In this document: in pieces, positions 37,150-45,021 of the stretch | Position numbering within the stretch: position 1 is the stretch's first letter | Layout of the letters: each line of letters starts with the position of its first letter | Assembly: GCF_012911895.1 (NCBI RefSeq) | Contig: NZ_JAAXCV010000011.1 | Coordinates: 1-64,000 of the forward strand | Direction of reading: 5' to 3' | Length of the DNA stretch: 64,000 nt | Source: Bacillus sp. RO3 | GTDB taxonomy: Bacteria > Bacillota > Bacilli > Bacillales > Bacillaceae_B | Position numbers and translations under genes: made by a program | Notes under the pieces: generated by a model | What the model saw: the letters and a program-made list of their open reading frames with translations, nothing else | Database searches by the model: none | What the model was told of the DNA's origin: nothing

Positions 37150-37156
37150 TGACAGG

Positions 37157-37184
37157 TTGCAATTCTCTCCAGAATGTGTAAAAT
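37157..37184 (+). promoter_or_regulatory. Sigma-A promoter of argS
   Basis: TTGCAA (37157-37162), 16-bp spacer, TAAAAT (37179-37184), placing the transcript start just ahead of the T-box leader. Confidence 0.65.
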
Positions 37185-37204
37185 AATAGTCATTATATAC
37201 GACA

Positions 37205-37425
37205 TTCGATGATGAAGAGAGTAATTCCAACGCAATCGAAAGCGAGCCGGGGATGGTGGGAGCCTGGTGGAAAGCCTGGAATGAACCGCACTTCTGAGGA
37301 GTTTTTCTTGAAGTCAGTAGAGAAAAACCGGGATCTCCCCGTTATACAATGAGCGCCCTTTCCGGGAATAAGAGTGGTACCGCGAGCTAAACTCGTCTCT
37401 ATATTTTAGAGACGGGTTTTTTTTA
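37205..37425 (+). promoter_or_regulatory. T-box riboswitch (arginine) with terminator
   Basis: The T-box sequence AATAAGAGTGGTACCGCG (37367-37384) is followed by a terminator hairpin CTCGTCTCT / AGAGACGGG with an eight-T run (37392-37425). Stem I has the usual distal elements (GATGGTGGGAGCC) and the 3' side reads GAACCGCACTT, so the specifier is most likely CGC (37287-37289), an Arg codon. Uncharged tRNA-Arg(ACG) would bind and prevent termination, raising argS expression. Confidence 0.93.
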
Positions 37426-37450
37426 TTGATTTTTAGTGGAGGTGTTGAAC

Positions 37451-39139
37451 ATGGATTTGAAATCGATCGTAGCCGATGAATTAAAAACACAGATATTGCC
37501 TGATTGGGATAAGAAAGTTCTTTACGATTTAATTGAAACGCCTAAGCATGCTCACATGGGAGACCTGGCTTTCCCCTGCTTCCAGCTATCTAAAACATGG
37601 AAAAGAGCTCCGCACATCATAGCGGGAGAGATAGGGGATATTCTCTCATCTTCCTTCTTCAGCAAAGTGGAGGCTGTAGGCCCTTATGTGAATATCCGTT
37701 TTGATGGAGTGAAAGCAGGGAAAGAAATTATTTCAGCCATCCTCACACAAGGGGCAGATTACGGGAGTCATGCATTCGGAAGAAATAAAACCATTGTATT
37801 GGATATGTCTTCCCCCAATATAGCCAAACCTTTTTCCATGGGACATTTGCGTTCAACTGTTATCGGTCATTCCATCTCCATCATTGCAGAAAAATGCGGC
37901 TATAAAACGGAGAAAATCAATTATATCGGTGATTGGGGCACACAATTCGGTAAGCTGATCGTCGCATTCAAGAAGTGGGGGGATCACGAGAAGGTGAGGG
38001 ATAACCCCATTGCTGAATTGTTTATCCTTTATAAGAAATTTCATGAAGAAGCTGAAAAGGACCCCTCCCTTGAGGAAGAAGGACGAAGAGCCTTTAAACT
38101 TCTGGAAGACGGAGACCCTGAAGTTACTGAACTATGGAGATGGTTCAAAGATGAATCCCTGGAAGCTTTTAAATCGATTTACTCTTTGCTCGGAGTTGAA
38201 TTTGATTCATACAATGGAGAAGCGTTCTTCAATGATAAGATGGGGGAAGTCGTATCCTTGCTTCAAGAGCATCAACTTCTGGAAACATCTCAAGGGGCGA
38301 AAGTCGTACGTATAGAAGATGGGAACCTGCCTCCCTGTCTGATCACCAAGTCAGACGGAGCTACCTTATATGCCACGAGAGATCTGGCAGCAGCCCTTTA
38401 CCGTCATCGGGAGTATCAATTCGATGAGGCACTTTATATCGTCGGTAAGGAACAAACCATTCATTTCAAGCAAGTGATGGAGGTACTGAAGAAGCTGAAT
38501 TACAGCTGGGCAAGTAATATGAAGCATATCCCTTTCGGCCTTTACCTTAAGGATGGTAAGAAGATGTCTACGAGAAAAGGAAGAGTCATTCTACTCCAAG
38601 AGGTCTTAGAGGAAGCCATCAAAATGGCTGAAAGCAATATTAAGCAAAAGAATCCGGAGCTAAAAAATGCTCGAGAGGTCTCAAAAGCTGTTGGAGTCGG
38701 CGCCATCATCTTCCATGATTTAAAGAGTGACCGGGTTAACGATATTGAATTTTCACTTGACCATATGCTGACCTTCGAAGGGGAAACAGGCCCATATATT
38801 CAGTACACGTTCGCAAGAGCCCAATCCATCCTAAGAAGAGCAGGTGCCACTCGTCCCCTGACATTTGATGGGCTTGATGACGATGACAGCTGGGAGGTAG
38901 TCAAACACTTACGACTATTTCCGGAAATCGTCGAGAAATCGTGGAGCCACTACTCCCCTTCCATCATAGCCAAATACTTGGTGGACACTGCCCAGAGCTT
39001 TAACCGCTATTACGGTAAAACAAAAATTATTGCCGAAGATGCCAAAGAGACTTCCCGCCTGGCGTTGGTACAGTCCGTTTCCATCGTCCTTGCAGAAGGC
39101 TTGCGATTAATGGGAATGCAATCTCCCACAGAAATGTAG
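37451..39139 (+). CDS. argS: Arginyl-tRNA synthetase
   Basis: 562-residue class I synthetase from the ATG at 37451, which has GGAGGTG ahead; an in-frame GTG five codons upstream is less likely. HIGH-like motif SSPNIAKPFSMGHLRSTV, a KMSKS-like motif KKMSTRKG and the C-terminal DALR anticodon-binding domain (YTFARAQSILRR) are present. Under control of the T-box. Confidence 0.96.
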   Translation: MDLKSIVADELKTQILPDWDKKVLYDLIETPKHAHMGDLAFPCFQLSKTWKRAPHIIAGEIGDILSSSFFSKVEAVGPYVNIRFDGVKAGKEIISAILTQGADYGSHAFGRNKTIVLDMSSPNIAKPFSMGHLRSTVIGHSISIIAEKCGYKTEKINYIGDWGTQFGKLIVAFKKWGDHEKVRDNPIAELFILYKKFHEEAEKDPSLEEEGRRAFKLLEDGDPEVTELWRWFKDESLEAFKSIYSLLGVEFDSYNGEAFFNDKMGEVVSLLQEHQLLETSQGAKVVRIEDGNLPPCLITKSDGATLYATRDLAAALYRHREYQFDEALYIVGKEQTIHFKQVMEVLKKLNYSWASNMKHIPFGLYLKDGKKMSTRKGRVILLQEVLEEAIKMAESNIKQKNPELKNAREVSKAVGVGAIIFHDLKSDRVNDIEFSLDHMLTFEGETGPYIQYTFARAQSILRRAGATRPLTFDGLDDDDSWEVVKHLRLFPEIVEKSWSHYSPSIIAKYLVDTAQSFNRYYGKTKIIAEDAKETSRLALVQSVSIVLAEGLRLMGMQSPTEM

Positions 39140-39350
39140 AATAAATTAGATTTATGTCACTATTTCCCGAGAAATAGATCATTTTACCTGGGCATGCGTT
39201 AACATACCTTAATTAACCTATTTAAAATCTCATGAAATGGTTCAGCTCATTTGGATATTTCATGACTCCTTATTTGAAAAATGATATACTTTCTTATGTT
39301 CCATTGAAATCGCAAATAACGTTTTATCATTAAAGGAGAATACTGAACTT

Positions 39351-39932
39351 ATGTCTGAATTACTTCACGCCTTCGAAGCATGGTTATTGGATTATGGGGT
39401 ATGGGGACTGATTCTGGTTTCTTTCGCTGATTCATCCTTCTTCCCGATCCCGCCCGATGTGTTACTGATTCCTTTAGCGATCGCTAACCCCGAAAACGCA
39501 TTGTTATATGCTCTTTATACGACAATCGCTTCCGTGATCGGAGCACTTCTTGGCTGGCTGATTGGAAAGAAACTTGGACGACCGATCCTTGTGTATTTCT
39601 TCTCTGAGAAAAGGATTCTAAAAGTAGAGGAATACTTCAATAAATATGGGGCCATGGCTCTTTTGATTGCAGGACTCACACCGATTCCTTATAAGATCTT
39701 TACGATTTTCGCAGGGGTTTCTGGAGTGAAAATCAGAGTGCTGGTCATCTGGTCAATTATCGGCAGAGGACTTCGTTTCTTCCTGGAAGGTGCGATCATC
39801 TTAGCCCTTGGCGCAAAAGCAAAACCCTTCATCGAAGAGAATTTTACGCTTCTGACACTGGGAGCGGGCGGTGTCTTGGTTGCCGTCTATCTTGTTTACT
39901 TAATCATCAAGAAGAAAAAGAAAACGATATAA
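39351..39932 (+). CDS. DedA/VTT family membrane protein (YqaA-like)
   Basis: 193 residues with four to five membrane helices. The VTT core shows FPIPPDVLLIPLA, GALLGWLIGKKLGRP and GLTPIPYKIFTIFAGVSG. DedA proteins translocate phospholipids or undecaprenyl phosphate and support membrane potential homeostasis; which one applies here is unknown. It is short compared with E. coli DedA and closer to the YqaA branch. AAAGGAG lies 12 bases before the ATG. Confidence 0.87.
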   Translation: MSELLHAFEAWLLDYGVWGLILVSFADSSFFPIPPDVLLIPLAIANPENALLYALYTTIASVIGALLGWLIGKKLGRPILVYFFSEKRILKVEEYFNKYGAMALLIAGLTPIPYKIFTIFAGVSGVKIRVLVIWSIIGRGLRFFLEGAIILALGAKAKPFIEENFTLLTLGAGGVLVAVYLVYLIIKKKKKTI

Positions 39933-39940
39933 TGAAAGGA

Positions 39941-39973
39941 AAAGAGAGCAAGGGGGCCCCATGCTCTCTTTTT
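39941..39973. terminator. Terminator between dedA-like and lipid kinase genes
   Basis: AAAGAGAGCA / TGCTCTCTTTTT hairpin between convergent genes, usable on both strands. Confidence 0.82.
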
Positions 39974-40872
39974 CATGCCTCTCTTCCCACTAAAAACCGG
40001 AGATGCTTATTCAACACGTGAAGGGATTGCTCGGTTCCTTCATATAATTCCCCATCCATATCAAGTTTCTCGTTCTGTCCGAGCTCAATATGGGCTTTAT
40101 GAGCCTGGATATGCAAAATATCGTCATACTCTTCGCTTATATTTCCGGTGCTTTTGATAACGAGAAATTCCTTTAATAAGGGAAATCCACCTTTTTTCAC
40201 GATATAGATGTCCATTAAGCCATCCTCCATGTCTATGCAGGTGGGGAGAGGATTAGAGCCGATGGACCGGCCGTTTGCCACCAACAGCATCACTACTTCC
40301 TCTTCAATTACGTTATCTTCCGTGGTAACCTTCACGTTTAAGATGGGGGATTCCTGGATGGATTGAAAAGCACTTATATAATAGCTCAGTTTACCTAGTA
40401 CACTCTTTGAACCAACATCGATATTATCGCTCGTCTGAGAGACTAACCCCGTTCCCCAGAAATTACTGAAGTAACGCTCGCCTGCCTTGACAATATCGAT
40501 TTCTTTTTCAAGGGTCTGTTCCGTGATGAGTCGGACAGCTTGGCCAATGTTCATGGGAATATGCAAGGAGCGGGCAAAGTCATTGCACGTCCCTCCAGGG
40601 AGGATGCCGACCAAAGGGCGGTTTTCAAGACAGGATAGGCCGTTAATGGCCTCATGCACCGTTCCATCTCCCCCCATGATCACAACCAACTCATATTGAC
40701 TGCCCTTTTCCCTGCAAAATCGCTCGGCATCTCCTTTCTCGTTTGTTTTATGGATGGTTAAGTTCGTACAGATGTCCAATAATGGAGGCACAGCATCTTT
40801 TAACAATACTTCTAATGCACCTTGACCTGCCTTCCCATTACAGACCAGTAACATGTCCGAAAACATCTTCAT
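39973..40872 (-). CDS. Diacylglycerol kinase family lipid kinase
   Basis: 299 residues from the ATG at 40872 (AGGTGA ahead; an in-frame GTG four codons upstream has no ribosome site). The catalytic glycine loop is VVIMGGDGTVHEAING, followed by GILPGGTCNDFARSL and CIDMEDGLMDIYIV. Phosphorylates diacylglycerol or a related lipid; DgkB and YegS/BmrU-type kinases share these motifs, so the substrate cannot be named. Confidence 0.9.
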   Translation of the reverse strand: MKMFSDMLLVCNGKAGQGALEVLLKDAVPPLLDICTNLTIHKTNEKGDAERFCREKGSQYELVVIMGGDGTVHEAINGLSCLENRPLVGILPGGTCNDFARSLHIPMNIGQAVRLITEQTLEKEIDIVKAGERYFSNFWGTGLVSQTSDNIDVGSKSVLGKLSYYISAFQSIQESPILNVKVTTEDNVIEEEVVMLLVANGRSIGSNPLPTCIDMEDGLMDIYIVKKGGFPLLKEFLVIKSTGNISEEYDDILHIQAHKAHIELGQNEKLDMDGELYEGTEQSLHVLNKHLRFLVGREA

Positions 40873-40905
40873 GAGTATCGTCACCTAACTTTTAGATTAG
40901 TAAAT

Positions 40906-41037
40906 AAAAAGAGGCTGACCCAAAACGATGAATATTGATCATCCTTATAGGACCAGTCCTTATGATTTCAGAGTTTCTTATATATGTCTGCCGTTTTCTC
41001 TTTCTGGACCCTAGGAGTCTTGGGTCAACCTCTTTTA
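40906..41037. repeat. Large imperfect inverted repeat (possible MITE remnant)
   Basis: Arms of 18-20 bp (about 40907-40925, AGAGGCTGACCCAA and 41017-41035, TTGGGTCAACCTCT) enclose about 90 bp with no ORF. Both arms have A/T tails, so it also reads as a long-loop terminator between the convergent transcripts of the flanking genes. Confidence 0.55.
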
Positions 41038-41319
41038 CTATGCTGTATTGGAATCTTCCTGTGGGACTTGAAGAACAGATCGACAAGCAAGCCCAAGTCG
41101 ACCTTTAATGTAGCTCTGCGGGTCATAAGGAATAGGATGATTCTCCATTCTATGAATTTCCGTTTCTGCAAACATAGCAAGCGCACGGCACACCTGATCC
41201 AACGCAATGCTGACACGATGAGGATCCGGTTCATTCCTGCTCATACAATAGTATGACAGTTCATCTGCCTTCTTCCTGATTTCCTTTAATGCTTGTAAAT
41301 CAAACATCATTCTCTCCAT
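41038..41319 (-). CDS. Small hypothetical protein
   Basis: 93 residues, ATG behind AGGAGGG with seven-base spacing. Mostly helical, two Cys, no signal peptide. The spacing of LKEIRKKADELS... and HRVSIALDQVCRAL is loosely like Spo0E-type phosphatases (Sxx-LD), but the match is too weak to name it. Coding is supported by the ribosome site and codon use. Confidence 0.68.
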   Translation of the reverse strand: MERMMFDLQALKEIRKKADELSYYCMSRNEPDPHRVSIALDQVCRALAMFAETEIHRMENHPIPYDPQSYIKGRLGLACRSVLQVPQEDSNTA

Positions 41320-41405
41320 ACCTAGCCCTCCTCTTCACTACTATGATCTAGTATATCGCGAAAAAAGGGGGAATATGTCTGTCCACTATTTCTCAGATGA
41401 TTTGT

Positions 41406-41555
41406 TTAAGAATCCTGTGTTAACGTCTTAGGTAATGGTTGATACTGCTTTAGTGATTGAAGAATTTCTCGTCTTGATTTCGTTTTTGAAATATTGACCC
41501 CGACGTTCGATAGTTTCGTTATCACTTTTTTAAAGCGATCGTTCTCCTTTACCAC
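41406..41555 (-). CDS. Putative 49-residue protein
   Basis: GTG start (41553-41555) with GAGGTG six bases ahead; the product is basic (MVKENDRFKKVITKLSNVGV...QDS) with 10 Lys/Arg in the first 35 residues. Too short to be found by a length-limited gene call. It lies between the 93-residue ORF and the divergent LysM-CAP gene. No family recognised. Confidence 0.6.
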   Translation of the reverse strand: MVKENDRFKKVITKLSNVGVNISKTKSRREILQSLKQYQPLPKTLTQDS

Positions 41556-41686
41556 GTTATTCACCTCTTTTATTCATTGTCGTTACCTATTTGTACGTTT
41601 GATATCAAAAAAAGTTTCACTTTAAGCTTAATGGTTTCCTTTTTCCCTATAAATGAAACAATAATCCTATTTTTTCATTTTTTCTT

Positions 41687-41716
41687 TGAATATTTTGTCC
41701 CTACTAACACATTTTA
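41687..41716 (+). promoter_or_regulatory. Sigma-G/F-like promoter of the LysM-CAP gene
   Basis: TGAATA (41687-41692), a 17-bp spacer and CATTTTA (41710-41716) fit the forespore consensus TGAATA-N17/18-CATnnTA. The ATG at 41722 lies only five bases beyond the -10, so the mRNA may be nearly leaderless. Confidence 0.5.
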
Positions 41717-41721
41717 AATTT

Positions 41722-42342
41722 ATGAAAACAAAACTCACTCTCATCCTTGTTGTCGTATCCATTGTCATTGGTCTATTTGGTTTAAATGAACTATCTGCTG
41801 CAAGTGAATATACAGTCAGGAAAGGAGACACTCTTTGGAAAATTTCAAAGAAATTTAGGATTGGATTGTCCGAAATCATTGAAGCTAACCCTCAATTGCC
41901 GAATCCCGACTTAATTTATCCCAATCAGAATATCAACATTCCGACAATAGAAAAAGTTAAATCAGTTGAAGGCCAGGTCATTGACCTGACCAATCAGGAA
42001 AGGGAAAAATACGGTCTTTCCCCTCTTCAGCTGGATTGGCAACTATCCAGGGTGGCCCGGTATAAATCACGTAATATGAGAGATGTTGGATATTTCTCTC
42101 ATAGAAGTCCCACGTACGGCTCCCCATTTGACATGATGAAGAGCTTCAATATCCAATACAGGCAGGCGGCAGAGAATATTGCAGCCGGTCAGACAAGTCC
42201 TGAGCAGGTTGTCCATGAATGGATGGAGAGTCCGGGACATCGGAAGAATATCCTCAACGGCTCCTATACTCATATCGGTGTAGGGTATGCAAAGGGTGGC
42301 TCTTACGGTACGTATTGGACTCAGATGTTCATCAATAAATGA
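41722..42342 (+). CDS. LysM and CAP domain exported protein (SafA/YkwD-like)
   Basis: 206 residues from the ATG at 41722, which starts a normal signal peptide (MKTKLTLILVVVSIVIGLFG). LysM domain about 36-80 (YTVRKGDTLWKISKKFRIG, NPDLIYPNQNINIP), then a CAP (SCP) domain with GYFSHRSPTYGSPFDMM, AAENIAAG and HEWMESPGHRKNIL. No ribosome site is seen ahead of any usable start. LysM of this type occurs in the spore protein SafA, which fits the forespore-like promoter. Confidence 0.85.
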   Translation: MKTKLTLILVVVSIVIGLFGLNELSAASEYTVRKGDTLWKISKKFRIGLSEIIEANPQLPNPDLIYPNQNINIPTIEKVKSVEGQVIDLTNQEREKYGLSPLQLDWQLSRVARYKSRNMRDVGYFSHRSPTYGSPFDMMKSFNIQYRQAAENIAAGQTSPEQVVHEWMESPGHRKNILNGSYTHIGVGYAKGGSYGTYWTQMFINK

Positions 42343-42461
42343 TATCCGTCTATAGGTTCCTCCCTCTCAATAGAAAATAATGACTATCTTTATTCCGTAT
42401 AGTCCTCAGGTTGTTTCAAATAATAATGGTGTACTGCCAATTTGATTTAGGGGGAATGTAC

Positions 42462-42875
42462 ATGCAAGTACGTGATATTATGTCGACAAATGTGGAAGCA
42501 GCATCAAATCAGGATTCTCTTCAGAGTGTCGCTTCGAAGATGAGTTCCAGAAATGTTGGTTCCGTACCCGTCGTGGAAAATGGACAGGTCGTCGGTATGG
42601 TAACAGACCGTGATATTGCTACTCGTGGACTTACTCAAGGGGCACAGGGAAATGTCTCTCAAATTATGTCACAGCAGGTAGTGACCATCTCTCCCGATGC
42701 CTCTGTAGAAGAAGCATCTTCATTAATGTCTCAGCATCAGGTTCGCCGTTTGCCCGTTGTGGAAAACGGTCAGCTTGTGGGGATGCTTGCTCTGGGGGAT
42801 TTGGCAGTACAACAGCAATCTGATCAAAGTGCCGGAAGCGCCCTCAGCGGTATTTCACAGAATCACCTCCGCTGA
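42462..42875 (+). CDS. CBS domain-containing protein
   Basis: 137 residues from the ATG at 42462 behind GGGGGA; the frame is open 17 codons further. Two CBS motifs: MQVRDIMSTNVEAAS...GSVPVVENGQVVGMVTDRDIATRG and ...VRRLPVVENGQLVGMLALGDLAV. CBS pairs bind adenine nucleotides; the stand-alone form resembles B. subtilis YhcV. C-terminal Ser/Gln-rich tail of about 20 residues. Confidence 0.9.
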   Translation: MQVRDIMSTNVEAASNQDSLQSVASKMSSRNVGSVPVVENGQVVGMVTDRDIATRGLTQGAQGNVSQIMSQQVVTISPDASVEEASSLMSQHQVRRLPVVENGQLVGMLALGDLAVQQQSDQSAGSALSGISQNHLR

Positions 42876-42916
42876 CAACGCGCAAGGAAGCACAAACTTC
42901 AAAGCTTTCTTTATTC

Positions 42917-42952
42917 AAACAAGAGGCTATCTTCGCATAGCCTCTTGTTTGG
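42917..42952 (+). terminator. Terminator of the CBS gene
   Basis: AAACAAGAGGCTAT / ATAGCCTCTTGTTT hairpin with a six-base loop; the T-tract is short. Confidence 0.75.
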
Positions 42953-43103
42953 CGTTGATTATAGCCGGCAGGTACGTCCCTTCATTCGACAGAATTAGAC
43001 TACACGATGAGTTTGGTGTCATATTTTTCACTTATCGGAAGGATTTTCTTATTATGTGGAGAATATGTGTTAGTACTACTGATGTTCAGGAGGAGGTTTT
43101 TGT

Positions 43104-43271
43104 ATGAGCAGGGCAGCACGATCGTATCGTAAGGAAGTACGCCGCTTTAAACGTGAGAGCCGCAAAAAAGTCTTCGCCGACAGCATTCTTGATTTCTTGT
43201 TTATGTTATTTGGAATTTCCATGATTACGGGGATTTTACTGTTCGCTTTAGGCTTCTGGAATTACTACTGA
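43104..43271 (+). CDS. Small membrane protein, 55 residues
   Basis: AGGAGGAGG lies just ahead of the ATG. The first 25 residues are strongly basic (MSRAARSYRKEVRRFKRESR then KK), followed by one or two membrane helices (about 28-55: FLFMLFGISMITGILLFALG). No family recognised. A hairpin with T-tract follows at 43336. Confidence 0.7.
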   Translation: MSRAARSYRKEVRRFKRESRKKVFADSILDFLFMLFGISMITGILLFALGFWNYY

Positions 43272-43335
43272 TTTTGACATTTTATTCATCCTTCACACTC
43301 GCATTCATCCTTATTTTCTTCGAATAAGCAAAGTG

Positions 43336-43362
43336 ATGCCATGGATTTCTGTGGCTCTTTTT
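43336..43362 (+). terminator. Possible terminator behind the 55-residue ORF
   Basis: GCCA / TGGC-type short hairpin (GATGCCATGGATTTCTGTGGC) followed by TCTTTTTGT; stem is short. Confidence 0.5.
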
Positions 43363-43512
43363 GTGCGATGAGGTTCCTTCCCCCTTTCACTCTTAACGAT
43401 TCCACTAAATGATTCTGTATTGATGAAAGATTGACACTTATTAAAATTTTAAATAGTAATCGTTTTCAATGTTATAGTATAACCTGTTATTGATTTTTTA
43501 GGAGGTTGTACT

Positions 43513-44715
43513 ATGTGGTGGCGTTTTGACACTATCTTAATTCAAGAACCTATGGCGATTTTCTCTTATTTAGCCGCCTTAGTGGGTCTTGTGTTCATTC
43601 TTGGGGAGTCGAAGAATCCTTTCTTACAGAAATTCTTTCATTATGCCCCTCCATTAATCTGGACGTATTTTCTACCGATGTTGTCTACAACATTCGGGAT
43701 CATCCCCGATCAGTCATCCCTTTATGACTTTACATCGGCGTACATATTGCCAGTGGGATTGTTATTGCTGCTCCTTTCAGCGAATGTCCCGGCAACATTG
43801 AAACTGGGACCGAAAGCGATTACGATGTTCCTTGCCGGGACACTTGGTGTCGTCATTGGCGGTCCGATTGCCTTAGCGATCTTTCAGCCGTTCCTTCCTG
43901 AAGATGCATGGACTGGTGTAGCAGCCCTTGCCGGGAGCTGGATCGGGGGAAGCGCCAATATGGCAGCCATGATTGAAGCTACAGGCACCCCGAAAGAAAT
44001 ACTATCACCGATTATTGTTGTGGATACTGTTGTCGGTTATAGCTGGATGGGTATCATGATTGCTCTGGCAGGCTTCCAGCACAAATTCGATAAATGGAAC
44101 AAAGCGGATAACTCCATCATCCGAAAAGTAAATGAGGATATGGGAGAAATTCAACGTAAAAATGCACGCCCCATCGAGGTTCCTTATTTAGCGGCCATTA
44201 TTGGGTTAGGATTCGGAGTAGCTTATGTTGTCCGAAAATTTTCAGAGACCCTGCCGGTGACAAATGTCCTGTCTGCCGGGACGTGGACGATTATGATCAT
44301 TTCAGCAGTAGGAATCATCTTCTCCTTTACCAAAGTCCGCTCATTGGAGAATTACGGTGCTAGTAAGATCGGATATGCTGGAATTTACCTCTTGCTTGCA
44401 ACCATCGGAGCGAAAGCTGATCTTGCATATGTATGGGATTCCCCTCAATACGTGGCCATGGGGATTGTATGGTTAGCCATTCATGTGATCATCATTTTCT
44501 TGGTGGCCCGACTGCTAAGAGCTCCTCTATTCTTCGTAGCTGTAGGTTCTCAGGGAAATATAGGCGGTACCAGCTCTGCACCGGTTGTAGCCTCTGTCTT
44601 CCAACCTTCCCTTGCCCCTGTCGGACTATTGATGGGAATACTGGGTAACGTAGTCGGGACTTACGCAGCGGTGGCCTGCGCCTGGATTGCCGAATGGGTA
44701 AGCAGGACACTATAA
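43513..44715 (+). CDS. DUF819 family membrane protein (YjcL-like)
   Basis: 400 residues with about eleven membrane helices; GSWIGGSANMAAM, VVDTVVGYSWMG and VGSQGNIGGTSSAPVVAS are typical of DUF819. The family has a transporter-like fold and unknown substrate. Promoter TTGACA at 43431-43436. Ribosome site AGGAGG. Terminator follows. Confidence 0.88.
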   Translation: MWWRFDTILIQEPMAIFSYLAALVGLVFILGESKNPFLQKFFHYAPPLIWTYFLPMLSTTFGIIPDQSSLYDFTSAYILPVGLLLLLLSANVPATLKLGPKAITMFLAGTLGVVIGGPIALAIFQPFLPEDAWTGVAALAGSWIGGSANMAAMIEATGTPKEILSPIIVVDTVVGYSWMGIMIALAGFQHKFDKWNKADNSIIRKVNEDMGEIQRKNARPIEVPYLAAIIGLGFGVAYVVRKFSETLPVTNVLSAGTWTIMIISAVGIIFSFTKVRSLENYGASKIGYAGIYLLLATIGAKADLAYVWDSPQYVAMGIVWLAIHVIIIFLVARLLRAPLFFVAVGSQGNIGGTSSAPVVASVFQPSLAPVGLLMGILGNVVGTYAAVACAWIAEWVSRTL

Positions 44716-44723
44716 CCAGCTTT

Positions 44724-44764
44724 AACGAACCGTTGACAGAGAGTCAGTGGTTCGTTTTTTTCTT
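44724..44764 (+). terminator. Terminator of the DUF819 gene
   Basis: AACGAACC / GGTTCGTT hairpin followed by TTTTTT. Confidence 0.85.
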
Positions 44765-44934
44765 TATTTTCAATTCTCCTTTATGCAACCCACCTACAAA
44801 ATAGTATTCGAAAAAAGAAGAAAAATTATATTTAAATAATTTATACAATAATCCACTTTTACCTCGATCCCATGAATAAACCCTTTATTACTATGACAAA
44901 ATAGTTCGTCCCACTAAATAGTCTACTGGTAATA

Positions 44935-44985
44935 TTTAAATATTCAGATAATAACTTGACATTTAATTTAAATATTCAGATAATA
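44935..44985 (+). promoter_or_regulatory. Two CodY-box-like repeats and promoter of the AGCS symporter
   Basis: A 19-bp sequence, TTTAAATATTCAGATAATA, occurs twice as a perfect direct repeat (44935-44953 and 44967-44985, 32 bp apart). Each contains AATATTCAGATAATA (44939-44953, 44971-44985), which matches the CodY box AATTTTCWGAAAATT at 12 of 15 positions. The second overlaps the -10 of a promoter TTGACA (44956-44961)-N17-GATAAT (44979-44984), a repressor position. Confidence 0.72.
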
Positions 44986-45021
44986 TTTATGTGACCGACA
45001 CACCATTTTGAGGAGGTTAAC

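Noticed and set aside
41038..41319. Spo0E-family assignment of the 93-residue protein
   Set aside because: Only a loose SxxLD-like match; the protein is longer and the spacing is not clearly conserved.
42395..42440. Sigma-B-like GTTTCA upstream of the CBS protein
   Set aside because: No GGGWAW-type -10 at correct spacing (about 9 instead of 12-15).
43431..43470. Fur-box-like stretch (TAGTAATCGTTTTCA) upstream of the DUF819 gene
   Set aside because: Only about 10 of 14 informative positions match and the region is AT-rich; not enough to call a site.
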